A DNA stretch of 64,000 bases, taken from assembly GCF_017309185.1 (NCBI RefSeq), contig NZ_JAEKJZ010000001.1:806001-870000 (forward strand), in the 5' to 3' direction. A program made the translations under genes and the position numbers. Shown here in pieces: positions 44,020-53,200 of this stretch (within the stretch, counting starts at the first letter, position 1; the number at the start of each line of letters is the position of its first letter). Below the pieces are notes generated by a model. That model worked only from the letters and a program-made list of their open reading frames with translations. It was not told the origin of the DNA and did not search any database. The DNA is from Roseibium aggregatum. Its GTDB lineage: Bacteria > Pseudomonadota > Alphaproteobacteria > Rhizobiales > Stappiaceae.

Positions 44020-44627
44020 TGGAACAGCTGCTTTCCCTTGCCGTCAAGGCGGTCTTCGTCGAGAACCTCGCGCTGTCCTTCTTCCTGGGCATGTGCACGT
44101 TCATCGCTGTTTCCAAGAAGATCTCCACCGCCATCGGCCTCGGCATTTCCGTGATGATCGTGCAGGCTATCACGGTACCGGCGAACAACCTGATCCTGAC
44201 CTACCTGCTGGCGCCGGGCGCCCTGTCCTGGGCCGGTTTCGGCGATGTGGACCTGACTTTCCTGGGCCTGATCTCCTATATCGGCGTCATCGCGGCGCTG
44301 GTGCAGATCCTGGAGATGGTGCTCGATAAGTATTTCCCGCCGCTCTACAACGCCCTCGGCGTGTTTCTGCCGCTGATCACCGTGAACTGCGCGATTCTCG
44401 GCGGCTCCCTGTTCATGGTGGAGCGGGACTACGATTTCCCGGAAGCGCTTACCTACGGCGTGTCCTCCGGCTTCGGCTGGGCTCTGGCGATCACCGCGAT
44501 GGCCGGTGTCCGCGAGAAGCTGAAATACTCCGACATCCCGGAAGGCCTGCAGGGTCTGGGCATCACCTTTATCACCGCCGGTCTGATGGCTTTGGCCTTC
44601 ATGTCCTTCAGCGGCGTCAAACTGTAA
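44019..44627 (+). CDS. nqrE: Na+-translocating NADH:quinone reductase subunit E
   Basis: This 202-residue membrane subunit has six helices and the conserved parts [40 protein letters not shown] and [20 protein letters not shown]. The cysteines in GMCTF and VNCAI fit the iron ligands of the NqrD/E centre. The start shares one base with the nqrD stop. Confidence 0.95.
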   Translation: MEQLLSLAVKAVFVENLALSFFLGMCTFIAVSKKISTAIGLGISVMIVQAITVPANNLILTYLLAPGALSWAGFGDVDLTFLGLISYIGVIAALVQILEMVLDKYFPPLYNALGVFLPLITVNCAILGGSLFMVERDYDFPEALTYGVSSGFGWALAITAMAGVREKLKYSDIPEGLQGLGITFITAGLMALAFMSFSGVKL

Positions 44628-44639
44628 CGGGAGAGCCCT

Positions 44640-45860
44640 GTGGCCACATTTGGACTAGGCATACTTCTCTTTACTCTGATCGTGCTCGGTCTTGTCGCGA
44701 TCATTCTTGCGGCCCGTTCCAAGCTCGTCTCGGTGGGCAACGTCAACATCACCATCAATGGCGAGAAGACCATTGCGGTGCCGGCGGGCGGCAAGCTCTT
44801 GCAGACTTTGGCCGAGCAGAAACTTTTCGTGCCCTCGGCTTGCGGTGGCGGGGGCACCTGCGCCCAGTGCCGGGTCAAGATTTTCTCCGGCGGCGGCTCG
44901 ATCCTGCCGACGGAAGAAAGCCACATCACCAAGCGCGAAGCCGCCTGCGGCGATCGTCTGTCCTGTCAGGTGAGGGTCAAGCAGGACATGGAGATCGAGG
45001 TTCCCGAAGAGGTCTTCGGCGTCAAGAAATGGGAATGCACGGTCCGCTCCAACGAGAATGTGGCCACCTTCATCAAGGCGCTGGTGCTTGAGCTGCCCGA
45101 GGGCGAGGACGTGAACTTCCGCGCCGGCGGCTACATTCAGATCGAGGCGCCCGCGCACAAGCTCAAATACACCGACTTCGATGTCGAGGAGGAGTATCGC
45201 GGCGACTGGGACAGGTTCAATCTCTGGCAGTACGAGTCGACCGTCAACGAACCCGTCGAACGCGCGTATTCCATGGCGAACTATCCGGAAGAAAAGGGCA
45301 TGATCATGCTCAACGTCCGCGTGGCCTCGCCGCCTCCCGGCACGGAAGGCATTCCTCCCGGCAAGATGTCGAGCTACATCTTCAACCTGAAGCCGGGCGA
45401 CAAGGTCACGATCTCCGGACCCTTCGGCGAGTTCTTCGCGCGTGACACCGACAAGGAGATGGTGTTCATCGGCGGTGGCGCCGGCATGGCGCCCATGCGC
45501 AGCCACATCTTCGACCAGCTCAAGCGATTGAAATCGAAGCGCAAGATCAGCTTCTGGTACGGCGCGCGGTCCAAGCGGGAAATGTTCTTCGTCGAGGATT
45601 TCGACCAGCTTGCCGCGGAAAACCCGAATTTCGAATGGCATGTCGCCCTGTCCGACGCGCTGCCGGAAGACGAATGGACCGGCTACACCGGATTCATTCA
45701 CAACGTCCTCTACGAGGAATACCTCAAGGACCATCCCGCGCCGGAAGACTGCGAATTCTACATGTGCGGACCGCCCATCATGAACTCCTCGGTGATCAAC
45801 ATGCTGCTCGACCTCGGCGTCGACCGCGAAGACATCATGCTGGACGACTTCGGCGGCTAG
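44640..45860 (+). CDS. nqrF: Na+-translocating NADH:quinone reductase subunit F (NADH-oxidising)
   Basis: This 406-residue subunit has an N-terminal membrane helix, then a 2Fe-2S ferredoxin domain with [10 protein letters not shown] and the fourth cysteine in LSCQVRVK. A ferredoxin-reductase module binds FAD ([10 protein letters not shown]) and NADH ([39 protein letters not shown]). NqrF is where electrons enter. It starts with GTG at 44640 with GGGAGAGCC before it. It closes the operon. Confidence 0.95.
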   Translation: MATFGLGILLFTLIVLGLVAIILAARSKLVSVGNVNITINGEKTIAVPAGGKLLQTLAEQKLFVPSACGGGGTCAQCRVKIFSGGGSILPTEESHITKREAACGDRLSCQVRVKQDMEIEVPEEVFGVKKWECTVRSNENVATFIKALVLELPEGEDVNFRAGGYIQIEAPAHKLKYTDFDVEEEYRGDWDRFNLWQYESTVNEPVERAYSMANYPEEKGMIMLNVRVASPPPGTEGIPPGKMSSYIFNLKPGDKVTISGPFGEFFARDTDKEMVFIGGGAGMAPMRSHIFDQLKRLKSKRKISFWYGARSKREMFFVEDFDQLAAENPNFEWHVALSDALPEDEWTGYTGFIHNVLYEEYLKDHPAPEDCEFYMCGPPIMNSSVINMLLDLGVDREDIMLDDFGG

Positions 45861-46455
45861 AACATCGTGCGGCATCTCTGAACGACGGGATGCCGGAAAG
45901 CAGCTCGTTCGGTCAGGCGGCTCATCGCCTGACACGGGTTGCTTTCCCGCCCCCAAGGGGCCGGTTTCCCTTTTCCGCCGATCTTGTTGGTTAGCTCTGG
46001 TGGTGGCAAGCGCCACGGCGAACATACCGCCTCGCAAAGGGCGTAAGCGCGGACAGAAACGCCGACTCTCCCCCTTTGGACGGCGGAGCCCCGCAACGTT
46101 TCGCCAGCAGACCCGGCCTTATCCTGTGACGAGGCCCTGACGGCATGGCCGATCCCGGCCTTGATTTTCTGAAATCCCGCGAAAATTCTGTCCGCTCGAC
46201 CACCGGCTGCTCGTTCGAACCGCGCTTCTTGTGGTGCCTCAGGGCCTCGTCGCGGCTTGTCTCATGCGTGACAGGGGAAAACCTGGAAACGCCGGCTGGT
46301 CCGGCCACATATACCCGTTCTCAGGGGTGCGTTCGCTTGACTTGCGAGAATGCGGGTGGGCAATCTATGTAAATAAAAAACATTATTTATCAATATGTTA
46401 TTGCGTTCTTGTGTTGGGTGGGCACGCTTAAGATCTCCGTAAATAATCAAGAGGC
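45861..46455. other. About 600 bp without a recognisable gene
   Basis: I see no convincing coding region between nqrF and the sugar importer. Short open frames on both strands (for example at 46145-46372 and 45991-46308) have no family-like pattern, no good ribosome-binding site and mutually exclusive composition. The last 100 bases (about 46360-46455) are AT-rich (GTAAATAAAAAACATTATTT) and lead into the promoter of the importer. Confidence 0.5.
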
Positions 46456-46526
46456 TTGACAGTTCTGACAGTATCTGTTGAGAATTGGGAACGTTTGCAG
46501 AGAACGTTTGCAGAGAACGTTTTCTG
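46456..46526 (+). promoter_or_regulatory. Promoter and tandem operator of the ribose-type importer
   Basis: TTGACA (46456-46461), 18 bases, GAGAAT (46480-46485) form a plausible sigma-70 promoter. Immediately downstream stand direct 13-bp repeats: GAACGTTTGCAGA at 46489-46501, GAACGTTTGCAGA at 46502-46514, and GAACGTTTTCTG at 46515-46526. AACGTT is the usual centre of LacI-family operators. The LacI-type regulator at 51566 in the same block is the likely binder. Confidence 0.65.
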
Positions 46527-46554
46527 TTGCGGGAGGAACATCGGGAGGAAGCTG

Positions 46555-48120
46555 ATGACAGGAGCGGTTGCGGTCGCTGGCGGGGAAGCCGTGCCGGGCG
46601 CGGCACTTGAGCTGCGCGCCGAGGGAGTGTGCAAGTCCTACGGCGCCACAGTCGCGCTGGAGCATGCCGACATCGCGCTACAGGCCGGCGAGGTCCATGC
46701 CCTGCTCGGGGAAAACGGCGCCGGCAAGTCGACGCTCGTTCGCATCCTGACCGGGGCGGTCACGCCGGACGCAGGGCGGATGTATCTGCATGGAGCCGCC
46801 TACACCCCCCATTCCATTACCGATGCCCGGGCGGTCGAAGTTGCGACGGCCTTTCAGGAACTGAGCCTGGTGCCGAACCTTTCGGTCGCGCAGAACCTTC
46901 TGCTGCCCAGGCTGGCCTCCTCCCGTTCGGGGCTCATCTCGCGGGCCGACGTTCTGGCGAAGGGGCGCGAGATTCTCCTCCGTCATGACCTCGAGCGGAT
47001 CGACCCCGCGGCCGAGGTGGCGCGCCTGCCGCTGTCGGATCGTCAAAGGATCGAGATCGCGCGGGCGGCCGAGAACGCGGGCCGTGTGCTGATCCTCGAC
47101 GAACCCAGCGCGTCTCTCGCGGAGACGGACTGGCTGTTCGCGCAGGTGGAGAACGCCAAGGCGCGCGGCGTGGCAATCCTTTACATCTCCCATCGCCTTG
47201 CCGAGGTGCGCGCCATCTGCTCGGTCGCCACGGTGCTGCGGAACGGCCGCTCCATCGCGACCGTCGACCTGGACGATGCGAGCGACGGCGACATCTTCGA
47301 AATGATGGTCGGCCACAGGGTCGATCCCGCGCGCCCCGCCGCCCGTTCCACATCCGGACCCCGCGAAGCCCGGGTGGCCGTGACGGACATCGCCGGCTCT
47401 GAACTGAATGGCGTTTCCTTCGACCTGAATGCCGGTGAGGTTCTGGGTGTGGCGGCCCTGGAAGGGCAGGGGCAGCGTGAGCTGTTTCGTTGTCTGGCGG
47501 GGGTGCAGAAGCCGGAAGCCGGGGAAATCCGCATCGACGGCCGGCCTGCGTCCTACCGGTCGCCCCGCCAGGCGCTGCGCTTCGGCAGTGGCGTCAGCTA
47601 TCTGCCGGAGGAACGCAAGACCGAGGGCATTCTCGCCGGTCTTTCCGCCGCCACCAATGTCGTACTGCCGTTCCTGCCACGCATCTCCCGCGCGGGAATG
47701 GTCGGCCAGGGGCGCGAAGTCTCCGCGGCTCAGGACGCGGCGAACGCGGTCGAGATGAACCCGCGCTATCTGACCTTTCCCATCGGAGAGCTCTCGGGCG
47801 GCAATCAGCAGAAGGCCCTGATGGCCCGCACGCTTGCCTCCGGGGCCAAGACGCTGCTGCTCTTCGACCCGACGCGTGGCGTCGATGTCGGCACCAAGGA
47901 ATCCATCTACGCGGCGATCAGCGCATTCGCCGATGAGGGCGGGTCGGTCCTTTTCTATTCCTCCGAACTTCCCGAAATCGTTCAGCTCGCCGACCGCTGC
48001 CTCGTTCTCTACGGGGGCAGGGTCTTCGAAAGCTTTTCGGGCGAGGACATCAACGAACAGCGGCTCGTCGCGGCCATGATCGGTCACCACGATGCCACCG
48101 GACAGGAGGCTACCCGATGA
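46555..48120 (+). CDS. Ribose-type ABC importer ATPase (RbsA/MglA family)
   Basis: This 521-residue tandem ATPase has Walker A GENGAGKSTLVRILTG and Walker B RVLILDEPSASLAETDW in domain one, with a degenerate signature (LPLSDRQRIEIARA). Domain two (from about 270) has ELSGGNQQKALMARTLA and a degenerate Walker A (LEGQGQRELFRCLAGVQ), as is usual in this family. The ATG at 46555 (MTGAVAVAGGEAVPG) has GGGAGGAAG upstream and is preferred over the frame start at 46456. It is the first gene of the operon, followed by two permeases and a binding protein. Confidence 0.92.
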   Translation: MTGAVAVAGGEAVPGAALELRAEGVCKSYGATVALEHADIALQAGEVHALLGENGAGKSTLVRILTGAVTPDAGRMYLHGAAYTPHSITDARAVEVATAFQELSLVPNLSVAQNLLLPRLASSRSGLISRADVLAKGREILLRHDLERIDPAAEVARLPLSDRQRIEIARAAENAGRVLILDEPSASLAETDWLFAQVENAKARGVAILYISHRLAEVRAICSVATVLRNGRSIATVDLDDASDGDIFEMMVGHRVDPARPAARSTSGPREARVAVTDIAGSELNGVSFDLNAGEVLGVAALEGQGQRELFRCLAGVQKPEAGEIRIDGRPASYRSPRQALRFGSGVSYLPEERKTEGILAGLSAATNVVLPFLPRISRAGMVGQGREVSAAQDAANAVEMNPRYLTFPIGELSGGNQQKALMARTLASGAKTLLLFDPTRGVDVGTKESIYAAISAFADEGGSVLFYSSELPEIVQLADRCLVLYGGRVFESFSGEDINEQRLVAAMIGHHDATGQEATR

Positions 48121-49115
48121 GCGAGGTTCTCCCGAACGAGGCGTCCACGTCGCCCGCGCCGGTCATGGGCAGCCTGTTGAGGCAGCTCACCCAGGGGGCG
48201 GGACTGATCGTCATCCTCTACGTCGCGCTCTACGCCATCTACGGCTACCTCCAGCCGCGCGCCCTGGAGCCCTACGCGATCGCCGCGCTCATGAACAACA
48301 CGGCGCCGCTTGCGCTCGCCGCGGCCGGTCAGACGTTCGTCGTGCTGAGCCGAGGCTTCGACCTGTCGCTCGCAGGTGTGATTTCGATCTGCAACGTGAC
48401 GCTCGCGGTCGTGCCCATCGAAGGGCCGGGGGGCGCCGCGCTCTCCGTGCTCCTCTGCCTGGCGATCGGGGCGTCGGTTGGTGCGGTCAACGGGTTTCTC
48501 GTTGCCTATCTCAGGCTTCAGTCGATCGCGGCCACCCTGGCCACGATGATCATCTGCCAGGGGATCGCGCTGGTCATCCTGAACGCGCCGGGCGGCTTTG
48601 TCGCGGAATGGATCGTCTACGAGATGACGGACCGTCTCTGGGGCCTGGTTCCGGTGTCGGGGCTCGTGGTCCTGTCGGTCGTCGCGCTCTGGCTGATGCT
48701 TCGGCGCACGGATTTCGGCGTTGCAATCTATGCGGTCGGTGCGGACGAGCAGGCGGCGTCGCTGTCGGGGGTCAACGTCAGGCGCGTTCGCTTCGGGGCC
48801 TTCGTCGGTGCCGGGCTGCTCTACGGGCTTGCGGGGTTCATGCTGAGTGCCCAGACGGCCACCGGCAACCCCAATTCCGGAACACCGCTTCTTTTGCTGA
48901 CCTTCGCGGCCGTTGCCCTCGGAGGGACGTCCCTGGCCGGCGGACGCGGGGGGCTGTTTGCCTCGGTGATCGGCGCCGCGACGCTGACGCTCCTGCAAAA
49001 GGTCCTGTTCTCGACCGGTGTTTCATCCTTCTACACAGGCATCTTCCAGGGCGCAGTTCTGATCCTGGCCGTCGTCTTCAGCACCGCAATCTCCCGGATC
49101 GGAGAGGAAAAATGA
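48117..49115 (+). CDS. Ribose-type ABC importer permease (RbsC family), first copy
   Basis: This 332-residue permease has eight to nine helices and the family-typical stretches FDLSLAGVISICNVTLAVVP, LASAVGA-like RLQSIAATLATMIICQGIAL and TFAAVALGGTSLAGGRGGLF. It begins MSEVLPNEASTSPAPVMGSL. The ATG overlaps the stop of the ATPase gene (ATGA). It differs from the second permease, so the importer is a heterodimer. Confidence 0.92.
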   Translation: MSEVLPNEASTSPAPVMGSLLRQLTQGAGLIVILYVALYAIYGYLQPRALEPYAIAALMNNTAPLALAAAGQTFVVLSRGFDLSLAGVISICNVTLAVVPIEGPGGAALSVLLCLAIGASVGAVNGFLVAYLRLQSIAATLATMIICQGIALVILNAPGGFVAEWIVYEMTDRLWGLVPVSGLVVLSVVALWLMLRRTDFGVAIYAVGADEQAASLSGVNVRRVRFGAFVGAGLLYGLAGFMLSAQTATGNPNSGTPLLLLTFAAVALGGTSLAGGRGGLFASVIGAATLTLLQKVLFSTGVSSFYTGIFQGAVLILAVVFSTAISRIGEEK

Positions 49116-50137
49116 CAATGGCCAACAACAATCCGCTCGCCGAAACAACATTCGTCCAGTCCGGGGACACGCGCCGCAGCGCAAAGATCAGCCGGGAAAC
49201 GATCAGCGCCATCGCTGTCGCGGTGCTCTGCGTCGTGTTGTTGCTCGGTGCCCGTTTCGTCAGCCCGTCGCTCGGCTCCTGGTCGCAGGTGGAAACGGTG
49301 CTGATCCTCGGTTCCTTTCTGGTCGTCCTGTCTTTCGGCCAGGGGCTCGTGATTCTGTCGGGCGGGCTCGACCTGTCCCTGCCGGCGATGATCACACTCG
49401 GCGGCATCCTCGCGACCAACTGGATCGGCTCGAGCGATCCGGGCGCTTGGTATCTGCTGCCCATCGTGCTGCTGGTGTGCGCCGGCGTCGGGTTCCTGAC
49501 GGCGCTGGGGATCGTGATCCTGCGTGTTCCGCCTTTCATCATGTCGCTTGCCATGTCGATCATCGTCTCCTCGGCACTGCTCGGCTATACCAAGGGCACG
49601 CCCCGCGGTGCGGCGCCTGAAATGGCGATCGCGCTGATGAAGGGATCCGTCTTCGGTCTGCCGGCACCGATCCTGTTCACCATCGGGTTCGTGATCCTCG
49701 GCTGGCTTATCCAGAGCCGTTCGATCTTCGGCCGCTACCTCTATGCCATCGGCACCAATGTCGAGGCGGCCCGTATCGCCGGGGTGCCGGTCTTCACCGC
49801 GCAGGTGCTGCCCTACGTCTTAAGCGCAACCTGTGCCGGGCTCGTCGGCATCATGCTGGTCGGTTATTCGAACGGTGCGACGCTGCGTATGGGCGACGAC
49901 TACCTGTTGCCCTCCATCGCGGCGGTCGTCATCGGCGGCTCGTCGATCCTGGGCGGGCGCGGCACCTTTCTCGGCACGGTCGGCGGCGCGCTGCTGCTGA
50001 CCACGCTCGGCACCATCATTTCCGCAATCGGTCTGGAATTCGGTCTCCGCACGATCATCGAGGGAGCCATCGTTCTGACTGCCCTGCTGCTTCTGAGGGA
50101 GGAGCTTTTTCAGAAGCTGGGTTCGCTCTGGAAATGA
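49112..50137 (+). CDS. Ribose-type ABC importer permease (RbsC family), second copy
   Basis: This 341-residue permease of the same family has GQGLVILSGGLDLSLPAMIT, RVPPFIMSLAMSIIVSSALL and IAAVVIGGSSILGGRGTFLG. The ATG at 49112 overlaps the stop of the first permease (ATGA), with GGAGAGGAAAA upstream. A longer open frame to 48092 in the same frame is a shadow of the first permease gene. Two non-identical permeases are typical of some sugar-alcohol or pentose importers. Confidence 0.92.
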   Translation: MTMANNNPLAETTFVQSGDTRRSAKISRETISAIAVAVLCVVLLLGARFVSPSLGSWSQVETVLILGSFLVVLSFGQGLVILSGGLDLSLPAMITLGGILATNWIGSSDPGAWYLLPIVLLVCAGVGFLTALGIVILRVPPFIMSLAMSIIVSSALLGYTKGTPRGAAPEMAIALMKGSVFGLPAPILFTIGFVILGWLIQSRSIFGRYLYAIGTNVEAARIAGVPVFTAQVLPYVLSATCAGLVGIMLVGYSNGATLRMGDDYLLPSIAAVVIGGSSILGGRGTFLGTVGGALLLTTLGTIISAIGLEFGLRTIIEGAIVLTALLLLREELFQKLGSLWK

Positions 50138-50181
50138 CTGCGCGAACCTTGAACAAACTACCCATAAGAGGAGGAATGACC

Positions 50182-51399
50182 ATGAAATTGAACACAGTCA
50201 AATCCATAGCCCTGGCGCTGGCGCTTGGCTCGACCGCACTCGCGGGCATCCAGCCGGCGGCCGCCCAGGACAAGGAGAAGTTCAAGATCTACCTGAGCCT
50301 CAGCTATTCCGGCAACGCCTGGCAGTCGGAAGCGGCCAATATCGTCAAGGCCCTGGCCGCGACCCCGCCCTACAACGAAACGGTCGAGCTGATCGAAGTC
50401 ATTTCGGGCACGGACCCGCAGGCTCAGATTTCCGCCTATGAAAGCATGATCGACGAAGGCGCGGATGGCATCGTCAGCTTCCCGATCTCCTCCACGGCGC
50501 TGAACCGGACGATCCGCCGGGGCTGCGAGGAAGGCGTTCTGTTCTTCATGTACGACGCCACCGTCACGGAAAACTGCGCCTACAACGTCAGCTACCTGAC
50601 GGCCGGTTTCGGGGAAAACACCGCACAGGCGCTGGTGAACGAACTCGACGGCAAGGGCAAGATCTTCCTGTCGCGCGGCGTGCCGGGCAACTCGGTCGAC
50701 AAGCGCCACACCGACGGCGCCATGCACATCTTCAACCAGTACCCGGGCATCGAGGTCGTGTCCGAATATTACTCCTACTGGGACGACCGGACCACGCAGC
50801 AGGAAACGGCAAAGGCTCTTGCCGCGCATCCGGACGTAGACGGCATCTGGGCCCAGGCCGGCGAATACGGTGCCGTGCAGGCGCTGCTTGACGCCGGTGA
50901 CCGGCTGGTTCCGATGACCGGCGAGAATTCCGCCGGCTTCCGTCTGGCGCTCGCCAACCCGGACATGCAGGAAAAAGGCCTGTCGGGCGTGTCCGCCGGC
51001 TCGCCCCCTGCCCAGTCGGGTTACGCCTTCAAGCTGATGATGGAAATTCTCACGGGCAAGCGCGAGCTGGAACCCATGAACATCGAGTACCCGCTGCCCT
51101 GGGTTCCCGCCGCAAGCGTTCAGGTCTGCGAAGGCGATGTCTACGAGAACGGATGTAACGTCTTTCCCGCGGACCGTGTTCCGTCCTCTTTCGTCAGCGA
51201 AGTCCTGAACCCGGTTCTTCTGCCTGAGGTGAATGTGGAATCGGCCTTGAACGGAACGCCGGTCGCCGGTGCCACGATCCAGCCGCTTCCTGCGGAAGTA
51301 GTCGAGGCTGCCAACGAACCGGGCATCAACTGTTCGCGCTGCGAGGCATCGGAAACGCTCTACGAACTCACAAAGATCGAGCCGACGGTCCAGCCCTAG
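50182..51399 (+). CDS. Ribose-type ABC importer solute-binding protein, cysteine-containing
   Basis: This 405-residue periplasmic-binding protein (Peripla_BP_4 type, RbsB-like) has a signal peptide MKLNTVKSIALALALGSTAL cleaved near AAAQD. It then shows YLSLSYSGNAWQSEAANIVK and MIDEGADGIVSFPISSTALN. It is longer than RbsB (about 300 residues) and unusually rich in cysteines: RRGCEEG, TENCAYN, VCEGDVYENGC and a terminal NCSRCEASETL. These may form disulphides. The start at 50182 is chosen because GGAGG lies eight bases upstream; another ATG is at 50176. A terminator follows at 51411. Confidence 0.9.
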   Translation: MKLNTVKSIALALALGSTALAGIQPAAAQDKEKFKIYLSLSYSGNAWQSEAANIVKALAATPPYNETVELIEVISGTDPQAQISAYESMIDEGADGIVSFPISSTALNRTIRRGCEEGVLFFMYDATVTENCAYNVSYLTAGFGENTAQALVNELDGKGKIFLSRGVPGNSVDKRHTDGAMHIFNQYPGIEVVSEYYSYWDDRTTQQETAKALAAHPDVDGIWAQAGEYGAVQALLDAGDRLVPMTGENSAGFRLALANPDMQEKGLSGVSAGSPPAQSGYAFKLMMEILTGKRELEPMNIEYPLPWVPAASVQVCEGDVYENGCNVFPADRVPSSFVSEVLNPVLLPEVNVESALNGTPVAGATIQPLPAEVVEAANEPGINCSRCEASETLYELTKIEPTVQP

Positions 51400-51410
51400 G
51401 ACCGAGGCCG

Positions 51411-51437
51411 ACCGGCGGGTTCGCCCGCCGGTTTCCC
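51411..51437 (+). terminator. Rho-independent terminator after the binding-protein gene
   Basis: ACCGGCGGG (51411-51419) pairs with CCCGCCGGT (51424-51432) around TTCG; TTTCCCTTC follows. The stem is perfect over nine base pairs with a stable tetraloop, but the T tract is short. It lies 12 bases beyond the stop codon. Confidence 0.7.
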
Positions 51438-51565
51438 TTCATGCCTGCCGGGTCGGAGAGAGAGACAGATCTACCTGCTGAATTGACCGGCGTCGCAACA
51501 TGTGGATGTGTTCCAGGGTCCGGGTTGCGGGCAGCGAGAAGAAAACTTTGAGGGGACGGTTTCAA

Positions 51566-52630
51566 GTGGCAACGAAACAAAAAGAACCGAGGACGGGACG
51601 CATAACCGTGAAGGATCTGGCGAAGGATTTGGGCATGTCGGTATCGACGGTCTCGCGCGCCTTTTATCCGGAAGCCATTGTCGCTGAAAAAACACGAGAA
51701 GCCGTCTTGAAACGGGCGACCGAACTCGGCTACCGGCCGAACCCGTTTGCACAAAGCCTTATCACCAAGAAATCCCAGATCGTCGGAATGGTCGTTTCGG
51801 ACCTGACCAATCCGTTCTACCCGGAGGTCATGACACGCCTGACCGCAAAACTGCAGGGCGCTGGTATGAACGTCATGCTGGCGGCGGCAAACGAACCGGA
51901 CAAGACCGACGAAGCCGTAGACCTGTTGTTGTCCTATCAACCGGATCTGGTGATCGTGCTTGCCGTTACCTTGTCCTCCCATGCGCAGGAAAAATGCGAG
52001 AAAGCAGGGGCTCCGTGCATATTCTTCAATCGTCTTTCAGCGGACGGGCTGGGTTTCGGCGTCAGCTGCGACAATGAGGAAGGAGGGCGGCGCGTGGCCG
52101 ACTTCCTGATCGACAGCGGTCACAGAGACCTGGTTTACATTTCCGCCTTTCCCGGCGCGTCCACCAATGTCGAACGGCAGAACGGGTTTTGCCGGCGTGC
52201 CGTGGAACGCGGTCTTGAGGAGCCCCGGGTCATCGAGGCGGGTTATTTCACTTACGAGGCCGGGTATTCCGCCGGATTGAGGATGGCCGATGTTCCCGGT
52301 CCCGCTGACGGCGTGTTCTGCGCCAACGATATCGTTGCCATCGGCTTCATCGAAGGCGTTCAGGAAGGTCTCGGGCTGCGTGTTCCGGAGGATCTCTCGG
52401 TTGTCGGCTTTGACGACATCACGATGGCGGGCTGGCCTTCGCACAAGCTTACGACGATCGCCCAGCCACTGCAGGAAATGATGAAGGCCACCGTCCAACT
52501 GTCCGTGGAACTGGCCCGCGAGCGCCACCTGGAACCCCGAATTAACAGAATTCCGCCGGGCGAACTGGTCCAGCGGAGCACGACGATGCCGCGTTCACAC
52601 GCCAAGGAGGATACCCATGCAGAGCGCTGA
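51566..52630 (+). CDS. LacI-family transcriptional regulator of the sugar block
   Basis: This regulator of about 354 residues has HTH TVKDLAKDLGMSVSTVSRAF, hinge region PNPFAQSLITKKSQIVGMVV and a sugar-binding-protein-like sensor domain (about 75-330) with GVFCANDIVAIGFIEGV and VVGFDDITMAGWPSHKLTTI. The start is uncertain: a GTG at 51566 (with GAGGGG upstream) gives the usual short N-terminus, and the frame is open from 51500. It lies between the importer and the catabolic genes and overlaps the next gene by 14 bases. The tandem AACGTT repeats before the importer fit its binding site. Confidence 0.85.
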   Translation: MATKQKEPRTGRITVKDLAKDLGMSVSTVSRAFYPEAIVAEKTREAVLKRATELGYRPNPFAQSLITKKSQIVGMVVSDLTNPFYPEVMTRLTAKLQGAGMNVMLAAANEPDKTDEAVDLLLSYQPDLVIVLAVTLSSHAQEKCEKAGAPCIFFNRLSADGLGFGVSCDNEEGGRRVADFLIDSGHRDLVYISAFPGASTNVERQNGFCRRAVERGLEEPRVIEAGYFTYEAGYSAGLRMADVPGPADGVFCANDIVAIGFIEGVQEGLGLRVPEDLSVVGFDDITMAGWPSHKLTTIAQPLQEMMKATVQLSVELARERHLEPRINRIPPGELVQRSTTMPRSHAKEDTHAER

Positions 52631-53165
52631 TCTCTTTGCCCGTCTCAGCACCGTGCACCGGCCCGACTGCGCGCTGTTCGAAGACGGCCCCGTGCCCAAA
52701 CCGGCGCCGGATCCGGAAGAAGTCGCCCGCCTGGTGGGTTCGTCGGAGGCGGCCGCCTACGCGGAGGCGTGCCGGCCGGTGTTCGAGGATCTGCGACGCG
52801 TGATCGGACAGCTTGCCGGTCTCATGATCCTGGCCCAGCTGACCCGTTCGACCGAAGTGGCGGACCTGTCGGAGCTTTCCTCCTGCCGGGCCCGCTGGGA
52901 AAGCAGCGGTGAAAGACTTGCCGCGCTTTCCGCGCCGGCTGCGCTGACCGCACATCTGGAGCAGATCTCGGCGGCACATGTTTTTTGTGGCCGGGCTCTG
53001 GGAACGTTCTCACTGATCCGGCCGAGCCGGGACAACGATGACCTGTTCGACGACATCGCGCGCCATGTGCGGCGCGCATACGCCCACCTGCGCGCCGTCA
53101 CGTCCGAGAAGGCCGGACTGGAAATGGTGGATCTGACACATGCCTGCTGCTCCTGCGGACGCTAA
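52617..53165 (+). CDS. Protein of unknown function with C-terminal cysteine motif
   Basis: This 182-residue soluble, helix-rich protein overlaps the LacI gene by 14 bases. AAGGAGGATACCC precedes the ATG. Mid-part segments are EVARLVGSSEAAAYAEACRP and ARWESSGERLAALSAPAALT. The last residues are LTHACCSCGR, a compact CCxC group that could bind a metal or form a disulphide. No family is recognised. It is the first gene of the catabolic series (MBL, dehydrogenases, kinase), all on the same strand. Confidence 0.6.
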   Translation: MQSADLFARLSTVHRPDCALFEDGPVPKPAPDPEEVARLVGSSEAAAYAEACRPVFEDLRRVIGQLAGLMILAQLTRSTEVADLSELSSCRARWESSGERLAALSAPAALTAHLEQISAAHVFCGRALGTFSLIRPSRDNDDLFDDIARHVRRAYAHLRAVTSEKAGLEMVDLTHACCSCGR

Positions 53166-53200
53166 GCGGGGCTGAACGACAAACGGAGGAAATAAGACCT

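Noticed and set aside
45991..46372. Small open frames between nqrF and the ribose-type importer
   Set aside because: They are on both strands in the same bases, lack ribosome-binding sites and have no family-like pattern.
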